A DNA stretch of 61,892 nucleotides, from positions 1 to 61,892 of the forward strand of contig CABZNL010000007.1 of assembly GCA_902527045.1 (NCBI GenBank), written 5' to 3'. This stretch comes from an uncultured Alphaproteobacteria bacterium. Lineage in GTDB: Bacteria; Pseudomonadota; Alphaproteobacteria; HIMB59. The position numbers and the translations under genes are program-made. Positions 28,345-36,825 of this stretch are shown piece by piece. Every line of letters starts with the position of its first letter. The stretch's first letter is position 1. The notes beneath the pieces were generated by a model that saw only the letters and a list, made by a program, of their open reading frames with translations, was not told the DNA's origin and ran no database searches.

Positions 28345-28738
28345 TATTGATAATTTGATCTATAATTTTTTTATCACCATCAAGAAAATCATAGCTATGT
28401 AAGTCCTCTTTTTCAATCCAATTAAGATTATTATGCAAATTATTTTTAATTTCACCTTTATACTTTGAAATCAAATAGAAATTTAAATGAATGTGCTTAC
28501 CTAAGTCTTTGTATGTGTAAAAGTAGTCTACCAAAAAACTATAATTTTGAATAGTTATTGATAGCTCCTCTTGTATTTCTCTAGTTAGTGCTATCTCCTT
28601 TGTTTCTTTATCCTCAATTTTACCTCCAGGAAATTCCCATTTTAAACCATGATCTTTATTCTTTGTCCTTTGACAAATTAATAGTTTTTGATTTTTAACA
28701 ATCAAACCTCCTACAACATTTATAATGTTATCTCTCAT
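28325..28738 (-). CDS. mutT: MutT-like Nudix hydrolase
   Basis: A 137-residue Nudix protein. KWEFPGGKIEDKE leads into REIQEELSI, matching the Nudix box except for Ser at the usual last Gly. LLICQRTKNKDHGLKWEFPGG resembles the MutT branch that cleans 8-oxo-dGTP from the nucleotide pool. It overlaps leucine dehydrogenase by 20 bases and the EamA transporter by 11. MutT is the best guess; another nucleotide-diphosphate substrate is possible. Confidence 0.82.
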   Translation of the reverse strand: MRDNIINVVGGLIVKNQKLLICQRTKNKDHGLKWEFPGGKIEDKETKEIALTREIQEELSITIQNYSFLVDYFYTYKDLGKHIHLNFYLISKYKGEIKNNLHNNLNWIEKEDLHSYDFLDGDKKIIDQIINNELKIY

Positions 28739-29597
28739 ATTTTGTTCGAGCGATATAAATCCCGATTAATATTAATGCACTTCCAAAAAACTGAATTGTT
28801 GTCAGTTTTTCTTGAAAGAAGAAGTAGGCTAGAACTGATGCGGCGATGGGTTGAATTAAAAGACATAGAGATGAGAGAGATGCAGATAAATATGCCAAAG
28901 AATACGTAATAAATGATTGTCCCATAAATTGACAAATAAATCCTAAAAGAAATATTATCGTAATTGTAAATAAGGATTTTGGAATCAAACTTTGCTCAAA
29001 AAGTATTGAAACAATAAAAAGAATTATTGCTGTCACTATTCCTGAAAAAAACATAATAGAAGTTGAATTATATTTTTTTCTTAATTGACTAATTGTAACT
29101 ATGTAGCTTCCGTACCAGACTGCTGTTAACACTCCTAAAAGATCTCCTATAAATTGTGATTTGTTAAATTTAAAGCTCTCACCAAGCAACATTAACATTC
29201 CCACCATAGACAGTAATGCTGCTAAATAAAAAAATTTAGAAAATCTCTCTTTTAAAAAAATTAAGGAAAAGATAATAACTACTATTGGAGCGAGGTTTGA
29301 TAAAAAGGTAGCTTTTGAGACAGTGGTAAGTTTTATTGACCAGTGCCAACAAATCAAGTCTAAAGCAAAAAAAATACCTGAAACTAGAAAAATTACATAA
29401 CTCTTATTAAATTGAGGAGATTTAACTTTCTCAATTATATTGAAAGATGAAAAAAATAAAAAAAAGGGCAAGCTTATAAAAATTCTATAAAAAGCAGTCA
29501 TTATTGGATCTACATCAGAAAATCTTACAAAGATCGGGGAGAAAGCAATCGCAATAGCACCTATTATTAGAATAAAAAATGGGTTAATTTTAGGCAA
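28728..29597 (-). CDS. EamA/DMT-family transporter
   Basis: A 289-residue membrane protein with ten hydrophobic helices arranged as two EamA repeats; each repeat ends in a typical segment (FLKERFSKFFYLAALLSMVG and FFQEKLTTIQFFGSALILIG). These transporters usually export metabolites such as amino acids or their derivatives. The start is TTG and overlaps the MFS gene by eight bases. No substrate can be named. Confidence 0.88.
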   Translation of the reverse strand: MPKINPFFILIIGAIAIAFSPIFVRFSDVDPIMTAFYRIFISLPFFLFFSSFNIIEKVKSPQFNKSYVIFLVSGIFFALDLICWHWSIKLTTVSKATFLSNLAPIVVIIFSLIFLKERFSKFFYLAALLSMVGMLMLLGESFKFNKSQFIGDLLGVLTAVWYGSYIVTISQLRKKYNSTSIMFFSGIVTAIILFIVSILFEQSLIPKSLFTITIIFLLGFICQFMGQSFITYSLAYLSASLSSLCLLIQPIAASVLAYFFFQEKLTTIQFFGSALILIGIYIARTKYER

Positions 29598-30792
29598 AAA
29601 CTTCTTCTGATTTTTCTTTTTCTACAATAGGTAGGTGAATAAAAGCAGAAAATAATGATATAACTATTGCCATTATCCATGCTATGTCAAGAGAACCATA
29701 AGCATCTATTACTAAGCCACCCACAAAAGATCCAAAAAAAGCACCTGCTTGATGAGAAACCATTACAATACCAAAAAGAGTTGATAGGTATCGTGTACCA
29801 AATCTATTTGCAACAATACCTGAAGTTGGAGGAACTGTTGAGAGCCAGAGTAAGCCAATTAGACAGCTAAAGCCAATAACTACAAAATTATTAGTTGGTA
29901 AAATTAATAGGAAGAATATTACTATGCTCCTTGAAAAATAAATAAAAGAAAGGACATATTTTTTTTTAATAATTCCAGAAATTTTTCCTGATATTAAAGT
30001 ACCCATCATGTTAAATATTCCAATTAATGTTAATCCCGTTGCAGCAATAGTAGTTTCAAGTCCTTTTAATTTTGTAAAAACTGGAAGATAATTTGAGATT
30101 AAAGCTACATGTAAGCCGCAAACAAAAAACCCTAAGATTAAATATTTATAACTTTTATCTTTGAAAGCCTCTTGAAGAACATCTGAGATTTTTCTTTTGG
30201 TAAATACTTTTTTATTTTTCTTTTCAGGTCTAGGTAGTAAAAAAATTAAGGATAAAGGTATCATCAATAAGAAAAAAATAGATGTTATTTGAAATGATAA
30301 ACTCCATTGATATGTGGAGACTAAAAATTGATTTATCGGTGTAAATATGAACATACCAGAGGCAGCAATAGACATTAATATACCTGTTACAGTACTTTGT
30401 GTTTTGTCATCTGCATAAAACTTTGACACGCCTCCAATAATAACTGGTACAGAAATTACTCCAGCAGAGAGTCCACCTATAACGCCAATACCAAATAAGA
30501 AATGAATCGGGTCAACAGCGGATGATGCTACATAAAATGATAAAGAGACACCAATAAATCCTACGCAGAGAGTTTTTACATACCCTTTTTGTTCAGCAAA
30601 TGCTCCTGCTATAGGTGACATGGAACCCCACAATAAATTAAAAATTCCATACGTTAGTCCAATTAATGAAGCACTAAAAATAGTTGAACCTAATAAATCA
30701 GGAACATAAATACCTAAAGACATTCTAAAACCATTCCCTACGCATAGTATTAATCCACTGATTAATATGAGGAAAAACGATTTCATCCGCAT
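29590..30792 (-). CDS. MFS transporter
   Basis: A 400-residue transporter with 12 predicted helices and the MFS pattern: NGFRMSLGIYVPDLL near the N-terminus, GVIGGLSAGVISVP in helix 4-5 and RFGTRYLSTLFGIVMVSHQAG in the second half. It resembles the OxlT/monocarboxylate-type branch. An alternative ATG two codons downstream (30786) is equally good. It is the first gene of the five-gene minus-strand run ending at 26953 and is divergent from the tiny basic gene at 30859. Confidence 0.87.
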   Translation of the reverse strand: MRMKSFFLILISGLILCVGNGFRMSLGIYVPDLLGSTIFSASLIGLTYGIFNLLWGSMSPIAGAFAEQKGYVKTLCVGFIGVSLSFYVASSAVDPIHFLFGIGVIGGLSAGVISVPVIIGGVSKFYADDKTQSTVTGILMSIAASGMFIFTPINQFLVSTYQWSLSFQITSIFFLLMIPLSLIFLLPRPEKKNKKVFTKRKISDVLQEAFKDKSYKYLILGFFVCGLHVALISNYLPVFTKLKGLETTIAATGLTLIGIFNMMGTLISGKISGIIKKKYVLSFIYFSRSIVIFFLLILPTNNFVVIGFSCLIGLLWLSTVPPTSGIVANRFGTRYLSTLFGIVMVSHQAGAFFGSFVGGLVIDAYGSLDIAWIMAIVISLFSAFIHLPIVEKEKSEEVFA

Positions 30793-30858
30793 AAATTATA
30801 TTAATGGTAGAAAAAAAATATGTTTATTTTTTAAGTTAAATATCTATGATACGCCGTC

Positions 30859-30942
30859 ATGGGTTATCCTAAAAAACATCGTGGCAGACGTAAAATCGGT
30901 TCTCGAAAACGTCGCGCTAAACGAAGAGCAAAAAAGAAATAA
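30859..30942 (+). CDS. 27-residue Lys/Arg-rich micro-protein
   Basis: ATG at 30859 opens a 27-codon frame ending in TAA. The product reads MGYPKKHRGRRKIGSR and continues with Arg, Lys and Ala to a KKK end; 16 of 27 residues are Lys or Arg. Six of its eight Arg codons are CGN, unlike the AGA-dominated neighbours, which argues for selection on a protein. A TATGAT at 30845-30850 lies eight bases before the ATG and no Shine-Dalgarno is seen, so the message may be leaderless or nearly so. The composition resembles tiny ribosomal proteins that bind rRNA; I cannot name the family. Confidence 0.6.
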   Translation: MGYPKKHRGRRKIGSRKRRAKRRAKKK

Positions 30943-30987
30943 TTATATTCATTTTTAATTTTTTATTCTTAAAATAGAGCTAATATT

Positions 30988-31446
30988 TTGAATAGAAGAT
31001 CTTTTTTAACTTTTACTTTAGGAGGGTGTTTATTTAGGTTGAAACCTTTATTATCCATGGAAAAATTAGTATTAACAGAAACAGAATGGAAAGCAAAACT
31101 TACAGAAGAAGAATACTATATACTTAGACAGGCAGGAACAGAGCGCCCTGGTACAAGTGTCTTAAATTACGAAAAAAGGAAAGGTGTCTATCAGTGTGCT
31201 GGATGTGATCTTCCTTTATTTAATTCTGATATGAAATTTGATAGCGGAACTGGTTGGCCATCATTTTTTGATTATATTCCAAATTCATTGGGCTTTAAAA
31301 CAGATTTTAAAATTATAATACCAAGAAAAGAATATCATTGTGCCAGATGTGGCGGTCATCATGGGCATGTTTTCAAAGATGGACCAGAGCCAACTGGGCT
31401 AAGATACTGTAATAATGGTTTTGCTTTGAAGTTTATTCCAAGTTAA
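30988..31446 (+). CDS. msrB: Peptide-methionine (R)-S-oxide reductase, possibly exported
   Basis: A 152-residue MsrB. Zinc-binding pairs are CAGC and CARC, SGTGWPSF and GGHHGHVF are family hallmarks, and the catalytic Cys is in RYCNNGFALKF. It repairs methionine-R-sulfoxide in proteins. Residues 2-14 (NRRSFLTFTLGGC) look like a twin-arginine signal whose LGGC would also fit a lipobox at Cys14, so the enzyme may be a periplasmic lipoprotein. The start is TTG. The gene is convergent with bioY, overlapping it by four bases. Confidence 0.93.
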   Translation: MNRRSFLTFTLGGCLFRLKPLLSMEKLVLTETEWKAKLTEEEYYILRQAGTERPGTSVLNYEKRKGVYQCAGCDLPLFNSDMKFDSGTGWPSFFDYIPNSLGFKTDFKIIIPRKEYHCARCGGHHGHVFKDGPEPTGLRYCNNGFALKFIPS

Positions 31447-31991
31447 TTTTTTTTTATTAACAAATATGAAATTGAGATAGCTAATGCTATTTTTAAAAGT
31501 TCACTGTAAATAAAAGGGTATAAACCTGCTTTAATTGATTTTTCAAAACCAATAAAACCAGCAAGATGAAATAATCCACAAACAAAAATTATAGTCGCCC
31601 CAATCAATATTGAAAAAGTGACCTTTAGTAAATTTTTATTAAATAAATTTTTTGAAAAATAAGCAATTACAAAAGAAGCTAAAACCATGCCATACAAAAA
31701 GCCAAAGGTAGGCGACATCATATAACCAAATCCTCCACCAGCTGCAAAAATAGGTAGTCCCATTAACCCGAGAATAACATAGGATAAAGTTGAGTAGAAA
31801 CCAACCATGCCCATAGAGGCGGCAATAAGATAAACCACAAAGGTTTGAAGAGTCATAGGAACTGGGTAAAATGGAATACTTATTTTGCTTGATACAGACA
31901 AAAGGATAATACCTAATAAGAAAAAACCTAATTTTGAAATATTGCTAGATAAATATTGACTAAGAATTGTGATATTTTTTCTATTTTGCAT
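31443..31991 (-). CDS. bioY: Biotin transporter BioY (ECF S component)
   Basis: A 182-residue membrane protein with six helices. SIPFYPVPMTLQTFVVYL, SYVILGLMGLPIFAAGGG and GFLYGMVLASFV are BioY hallmarks. BioY binds and imports biotin, alone or with energising ECF ATPases, none of which are nearby. A solitary bioY suggests that the organism relies on external biotin, a common trait of streamlined marine bacteria. Confidence 0.93.
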   Translation of the reverse strand: MQNRKNITILSQYLSSNISKLGFFLLGIILLSVSSKISIPFYPVPMTLQTFVVYLIAASMGMVGFYSTLSYVILGLMGLPIFAAGGGFGYMMSPTFGFLYGMVLASFVIAYFSKNLFNKNLLKVTFSILIGATIIFVCGLFHLAGFIGFEKSIKAGLYPFIYSELLKIALAISISYLLIKKN

Positions 31992-32029
31992 AGATATTAT
32001 TTATAATTTTGTATGAAGTTTGGCAATAA

Positions 32030-32989
32030 TTATAATTGTTCTCTAATATTTTTCTTGAGTTTTAGTAGATCTTTGTTGAATAATCTAATTCCCTCAGCAA
32101 GCTTAAAGGAAGCCATTTGATTCTCATTTAGATGCCAACGAAAAGAACTTTCGTTTACATTTATTCTATCAATATCTATTTGACTAGACTGATTTTGTGA
32201 TAGTTTTTGATCCAACTCCCCTTCTGATTTATTTAATTCTTCAAGCAGAGATGGGCTTATTGTTAATTTATCACATCCTGCTAAATTGATTATTTCCTGT
32301 TTGTTTCTAAACGATGCAGCCATTACAATCGTATTATAATTGTACTTCTTAAAATAATTATAAATTTTCTCAACACTTTCGACACCAGGATCGTTAGTTG
32401 CATCATAATTTTTTGAGCTGTTTGTTTTGAACCAGTCAAGAATTCTTCCAACAAACGGTGATATCAAAAAAGCACCCGCCTCAGCACACGCTACCGCTTG
32501 TGTTAAAGAAAATATTAATGTGCAATTACATGATATTCCCTCGGCTTCTAATTTTTTAACAGCTTGAATTCCCTCCCAAGTTCCAGCTATTTTTATTAAA
32601 ATTCTATTTCTAGGAACTCCAGATTGTTCGTAACTATTAATAATTTGTTTGGCTTTTTCTAAAGTTGCCTCTGTATTAAATGATAAATCAGAGTCCACCT
32701 CAGTTGAAACGTAACCTGGGACTATTTTTGTCAATTCTATTCCAAAAGCTATTGCAAGTTGGTCTGCAATATAATCAACTTGATCATTTAATTTATTAAA
32801 TTTTCTACTTTTTGAATTAGCTAATACTTCATCAAAAAGTTTTTTATATTTATTAGATTGAACTGCTTTAAATATTAGGGATGGATTTGTAGTACAATCA
32901 TCAGGGCTAAATTTTTGTATACTGTCGATATCTCCGGTGTCCGCAACAACTGAAGAAAATTTTTTTAGACTTTCTAATTGAGATATCAT
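32030..32989 (-). CDS. tal: Transaldolase
   Basis: A 319-residue transaldolase of the long (TalB-like) type. VADTGDID, DCTTNPSLI, and RILIKIAGTWEG with the Schiff-base Lys at about residue 133 are conserved; NCTLIFSLTQA and SPFVGRILDW complete the barrel. It moves a three-carbon dihydroxyacetone unit between sugar phosphates in the pentose phosphate pathway. Residues match the classical enzyme closely. Confidence 0.97.
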   Translation of the reverse strand: MISQLESLKKFSSVVADTGDIDSIQKFSPDDCTTNPSLIFKAVQSNKYKKLFDEVLANSKSRKFNKLNDQVDYIADQLAIAFGIELTKIVPGYVSTEVDSDLSFNTEATLEKAKQIINSYEQSGVPRNRILIKIAGTWEGIQAVKKLEAEGISCNCTLIFSLTQAVACAEAGAFLISPFVGRILDWFKTNSSKNYDATNDPGVESVEKIYNYFKKYNYNTIVMAASFRNKQEIINLAGCDKLTISPSLLEELNKSEGELDQKLSQNQSSQIDIDRINVNESSFRWHLNENQMASFKLAEGIRLFNKDLLKLKKNIREQL

Positions 32990-33045
32990 GAAAATAAATA
33001 TTGTTTCTTAATACTTATTTAAGCTATATATTAATAAAACTCCTT

Positions 33046-33552
33046 ATGCAAAAAAAAATAATTATATGTGGATTAGCAGATATTAAAGATTGTGTTGACA
33101 AATACAATCCGGATAAAATGCTAACCATCATAAATAAAAACTTTGAACCTGAAACACCCTTAGGTATGAATAAAAATAGACACCTTAAAATGTTAATTGA
33201 TGATATATCTGAGCCTAGAGATGGATTTATATTACCTGAAAAACATCATGCTAAAGAATTATTAGATTTTACTGATGACTGGGATAAGACCAAACCTATA
33301 TTAATTCATTGTCATATGGGTATAAGTCGCTCCACAGCAACAAGTTTAGGGGTCGCAGGAAAATTTGCACCTGATAACATCGAATTAATCATTGAAAATC
33401 TGAGAGAAATAGCGCCACATGCTAGTCCTAATAAAATTATGATGAAGCACTATGATGAAATATTGGGCTTAAACAACAGACTTTACGGGTCTGTAACTTA
33501 TTTTAGCCCTGAACCAATTGAAGAGAGTAGAATTGTAGAATTAAATTTTTAA
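33046..33552 (+). CDS. Protein-tyrosine/dual-specificity phosphatase-like protein
   Basis: A 168-residue protein from the ATG at 33046; a TTG 45 bases upstream is in frame but adds a leader without visible conservation. LIHCHMGISRSTAT supplies the HC-x5-R phosphatase loop, and a WDKTKP segment precedes it. Bacterial members of this small family are often annotated as tyrosine phosphatases but their substrates are unknown. A 52-residue zinc-finger gene follows ten bases later and may be co-transcribed. Confidence 0.8.
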   Translation: MQKKIIICGLADIKDCVDKYNPDKMLTIINKNFEPETPLGMNKNRHLKMLIDDISEPRDGFILPEKHHAKELLDFTDDWDKTKPILIHCHMGISRSTATSLGVAGKFAPDNIELIIENLREIAPHASPNKIMMKHYDEILGLNNRLYGSVTYFSPEPIEESRIVELNF

Positions 33553-33561
33553 GATAATTTA

Positions 33562-33720
33562 ATGAGTAATAATTGTGAAGTGTGCAAAAAAAAAATTTTA
33601 GAACCACTATATTGGGCCGATCCAAAATTTTATAGTATTCCCAAAAAGGTATTTTTTTGTGGTGCTGATTGTTCACTAATCTATTATAAGAAAATTAAAA
33701 AATTATTTAAAATTCAATAA
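33562..33720 (+). CDS. 52-residue zinc-finger protein
   Basis: ATG at 33562 opens a 52-codon frame to TAA at 33720. Residues 5-8 are CEVC, and FFCGADC near residues 32-37 supplies another Cys pair, giving a four-cysteine zinc site like treble-clef or TRASH-type fingers. The frame starts ten bases after the phosphatase stop, with no strong ribosome-binding site. Its small size means annotation pipelines may miss it. Function unknown; a metal-binding or nucleic-acid role would be typical. Confidence 0.6.
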   Translation: MSNNCEVCKKKILEPLYWADPKFYSIPKKVFFCGADCSLIYYKKIKKLFKIQ

Positions 33721-33813
33721 AATCAATATTTATAGCTATGCATAATTTGCACAGCTACTTTTTAATTTCTGCAATTTAATTTTTACAGATTATTAGTAAA
33801 TATATCTATTCGT

Positions 33814-33878
33814 AAAACTAGCTCCAACCTTATTCCTATCCTTACTTATTCCTCCGGAGCTAGTTTTATTTAAATTTT
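33814..33878 (+). ncRNA. Candidate small RNA or regulatory hairpin with pyrimidine-rich loop
   Basis: AAAACTAGCTCC at 33814-33825 is perfectly complementary to GGAGCTAGTTTT at 33856-33867. The 30-base loop is made almost only of C and T with scattered A, and includes CCTTATTCCTATCC and CCTCC, so as RNA it could pair with Shine-Dalgarno sequences. The right arm is followed by a TTTTATTTAAATTTT tail, which would suit termination on the plus strand. A TTTACA at 33782-33787 and TCTATT at 33805-33810 (17-base spacing) could be the promoter, placing the start near the stem. The gap between genes here is 221 bases and holds no tRNA. Expression is unproven. Confidence 0.4.
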
Positions 33879-33941
33879 CAAAATATTAAATTTTTAGGTA
33901 AAACTTTATTATGCAAATTGAATGCATATAATTTTAAAAAT

Positions 33942-35369
33942 ATGAGTGATCGTTTTATTTTTTGGGATCTGGAGACGACAGGACGAAATGATAAATTTAA
34001 CCAAATCACTCAAGTAGGTGCTGTATTAACAGATCATAACTTTGAAATTATAGATAAATTAGAAATACATAGTAAATTAAGAGAAGGAAAATGGTTTGAA
34101 CCAGGTGCGCTAATCACAACTGGTGTTGATCCAAGAAGTTTAATACAAAATAATTATCCAAACTATTACGAAGCAAGTGCTCAATTGTATGAGACATTTC
34201 AAGAATGGTCATCGTCATCTGCAATTTTTGTAGGTTTTAATAATATAAACTTTGATGAACCCTTTTTAAGGCAGGCACTTTATCAAAATTTGTTTCCTGA
34301 GATTTACATGACAGTGACTAACAATAATGTGCGTATGGATGTTTTTGATATATTAAGATTAGTCTCAGTATACAGCCCAGAACATATAAAATTTAATACT
34401 GACGATCAAGGTTACCCCATACTCAAATTAGAAGAAGTTTTTAAGCTCAACAAGATTTCAATAAGTTATGAAGCAGGACCACACGATGCTGTTTTTGATA
34501 GCCTTGTAACCTTAGAGCTTAATAAAATACTAAATGTGAGATGTCCAAAAATTTGGAATGCAGCCTATGAATTTCGTCATAGAGATACTCCTAAAAAATT
34601 CATGTTAGAAAATTTAGTATTCACTAATACTACTTTTTGGGGAAGAAGACCGACGATTAAATCTCAAACTCTAATAGGGGGCATTCCAGGTAGAAATCAT
34701 CACTATCTAGTTTATAATTTGCATACTAATCCAGTCAAGCTTATAGATTTAGATGACAAAGATCTACTTAAAAAGATGAATGATGGGGCTAGAAGAATTT
34801 GTGAGATTTTTGATGGCTCAAAATCGAAAACGCTTTTAAATGAAAGTTATTCCTTTAAAGACAGTAAATATGCAGAATTAGGAGTAGATGAGTTAAGAAA
34901 TAGAGCAAATTTTATAAAAAAAAATGAACAGTTTTGCTCAAGGTTGATCAAACTCCATCTATCTAATCAAAAAGATTGGCCTGAGCCTTTTAATGTTGAG
35001 GATAGAATTTTTGAAAGCTTTCCATCGCATCAAGACAAAAAACTAATGATTGATTTTCATACTTCTCCGAATGAAAAGAAGTATGAAATTGCAAAACACT
35101 TCAAAGACGACCGATACAAAGAAATTGCAATAAGAATTTTATATGAAATAGCACCTCATACTCTTTCTGAAAATGACAAGAGAAATTATGAATTTGAAAT
35201 AAAAGAACGTTTTAATGATGATGATAAATCTAAATGGAATTCCAAAAACAAGATACTTGCTAGCTTAGACGCTGACTTAGATAAAATGATAACAGATGAA
35301 AATGAGAAAATTCAGTTTAAACAAAAAGTTATAACATTTTTAAACAATGAGTCAGCAAAATGGGATTGA
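33942..35369 (+). CDS. sbcB: Exodeoxyribonuclease I
   Basis: A 475-residue ExoI. The N-terminal DnaQ-like exonuclease shows FWDLETTG (ExoI motif), GFNNINFDEPFLRQ (ExoII) and GPHDAVFDSLVT (ExoIII), followed by the SH3-like and C-terminal ExoI regions. It digests single-stranded DNA 3' to 5' and acts in repair and recombination. I chose the ATG at 33942 because it stands just before the conserved domain; a TTG at 33918 would add eight residues. Length fits the E. coli enzyme. It is convergent with the RmlA-like gene. Confidence 0.93.
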   Translation: MSDRFIFWDLETTGRNDKFNQITQVGAVLTDHNFEIIDKLEIHSKLREGKWFEPGALITTGVDPRSLIQNNYPNYYEASAQLYETFQEWSSSSAIFVGFNNINFDEPFLRQALYQNLFPEIYMTVTNNNVRMDVFDILRLVSVYSPEHIKFNTDDQGYPILKLEEVFKLNKISISYEAGPHDAVFDSLVTLELNKILNVRCPKIWNAAYEFRHRDTPKKFMLENLVFTNTTFWGRRPTIKSQTLIGGIPGRNHHYLVYNLHTNPVKLIDLDDKDLLKKMNDGARRICEIFDGSKSKTLLNESYSFKDSKYAELGVDELRNRANFIKKNEQFCSRLIKLHLSNQKDWPEPFNVEDRIFESFPSHQDKKLMIDFHTSPNEKKYEIAKHFKDDRYKEIAIRILYEIAPHTLSENDKRNYEFEIKERFNDDDKSKWNSKNKILASLDADLDKMITDENEKIQFKQKVITFLNNESAKWD

Positions 35370-35371
35370 AA

Positions 35372-36253
35372 TTAGATATTAGTCAAATATTCCTTAATAT
35401 ATTTTCCGTAATCAGATTTTATTAATTTTTCTGCTATTTTATTTAATTCATTTCTATTGATAAACCCCTGTTCAAAAGAAGCAATTTCATAAGAACCGAT
35501 TTTCAAATCATTATTCTCCTCATATAGTTTTACTTTTTTTGCAGCTTCTAATAAAGCATTCGCATTTCCAGCATCTTGCCAAATAATTGAGTTATCTAAA
35601 ATTTCTAAAGCTAGTTTTTTTTTGGATAAATAAATCTCAATTAAATCAGTTATCTCTAACTCGCCTCTGTTAGACGGTTTAAGAGTCTTGGCATACTCTG
35701 AAGCATTGGAGTCGAAAAAATAAAACCCTGGAATGATCAAATTACTTTTAGGCTTCGATGGCTTTTCTTCTATGCCAACAATATTATTTTTTTCATCTAA
35801 TTCTATGACACCAAATTTTTCTGGATCTGGAACTGGTAATCCAAATACACTTCCACCTAAATCTTGCATTTTAAGAAGAGCTGAATTGGCATAATCAAAA
35901 TATTTTTTGCCAAGAAAGATATTATCGCTCAATGCTAAAACTGAAGGACAGCCATCTAAATACTTATCAGCAATAAAATATGCATCAGCTATACCTCTTT
36001 GTACATTTTGTATTTCATAAGAAAAATTAAGACCAACATCAGAACCAGAACCAAATATTTTTTTAAATATTAAAAGGTCATCCTCCTGAACAATAAATAA
36101 GATATCTTTAATACCTAATCTAATTAATGTTTCTAAAGGATAATAAATCATAGGCTTATCGTATAATGGTAATAATGGCTTTGAGGCAGGGATTGTTGCA
36201 GGCATTAATCTTGTACCCTTACCAGCGGCAAGAATAATCCCTTTAGTTTTCAT
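35372..36253 (-). CDS. Glucose-1-phosphate nucleotidyltransferase (RmlA-like)
   Basis: A 293-residue nucleotidyltransferase. The nucleotide loop is ILAAGKGTRLMPAT, LLPLYDKPMIYYPLETL and LALSDNIFLGK match RmlA, and GIEEKPSKPKSN and NRGELEITDL follow at the right spacing. RmlA couples glucose-1-phosphate to dTTP and opens dTDP-rhamnose and related pathways. Differences from the classical enzyme (AAGKG instead of AGGSG) leave UTP as an alternative. RmlB, C and D are not in the window. Its start overlaps the CBS-domain gene by four bases. Confidence 0.85.
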   Translation of the reverse strand: MKTKGIILAAGKGTRLMPATIPASKPLLPLYDKPMIYYPLETLIRLGIKDILFIVQEDDLLIFKKIFGSGSDVGLNFSYEIQNVQRGIADAYFIADKYLDGCPSVLALSDNIFLGKKYFDYANSALLKMQDLGGSVFGLPVPDPEKFGVIELDEKNNIVGIEEKPSKPKSNLIIPGFYFFDSNASEYAKTLKPSNRGELEITDLIEIYLSKKKLALEILDNSIIWQDAGNANALLEAAKKVKLYEENNDLKIGSYEIASFEQGFINRNELNKIAEKLIKSDYGKYIKEYLTNI

Positions 36254-36726
36254 ATCCAGCCAAATGATTTAGTTAAAAATACTATTGGGATGATCATACA
36301 AATAAATGTAATCAAAATTATATTAAGCTTAGTGCTATCTCTGACAGAACTAATTAAGTCTCTGTGAGATATAAAATTTATTAATTTATTTTGATCATCA
36401 ACAACAGGAAGGTGTCTAATATTGTTTTCACCCATAATTTTAATTGCTATTTCCGATGATGTTTTTAAATCTACAGTTATAATTTCTGTGGTCATGATGT
36501 CTGATGCTGATACTAAATCTGGATCTCTTCCGTCTTTAACACATTTTCTAACTATATCTCTCTCTGATACAACGCCTAATAATATTTTTTGATCATCTAA
36601 TATTGGAACCGCTCCAATATTCTTTAAATCCATACTGTCAGCTATTTCACTAACAATTGATTCTGGGCCAAAATATACAAACTCATCGTTTTGTTTAATT
36701 TTTTTAATATCTCTTATGCTTGGCAT
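36250..36726 (-). CDS. CBS-domain protein with C-terminal membrane anchor
   Basis: A 158-residue protein made of two CBS motifs (IGAVPILDDQKILLGVVSERD and IRHLPVVDDQNKLINFISHRD) followed by one hydrophobic helix (LNIILITFICMIIPIVFL). CBS pairs bind adenine nucleotides and act as energy sensors. The transmembrane tail after the pair is uncommon. It overlaps the RmlA-like gene by four bases, so a regulatory role in nucleotide-sugar supply is possible. Confidence 0.8.
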   Translation of the reverse strand: MPSIRDIKKIKQNDEFVYFGPESIVSEIADSMDLKNIGAVPILDDQKILLGVVSERDIVRKCVKDGRDPDLVSASDIMTTEIITVDLKTSSEIAIKIMGENNIRHLPVVDDQNKLINFISHRDLISSVRDSTKLNIILITFICMIIPIVFLTKSFGWI

Positions 36727-36825
36727 AGTCTTATTATATTAGTAATTAGTGATTAAAATAAATTAAGCGTATTGAAGCACTTAACTCTTCAAAAAATGTA
36801 ATTTTTCACATATTGTTGCAAATAA

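Noticed and set aside
33001-33045. Upstream TTG start for the phosphatase-like gene
   Set aside because: It adds 15 residues without conservation, and the ATG at 33046 begins directly before the first predicted strand.
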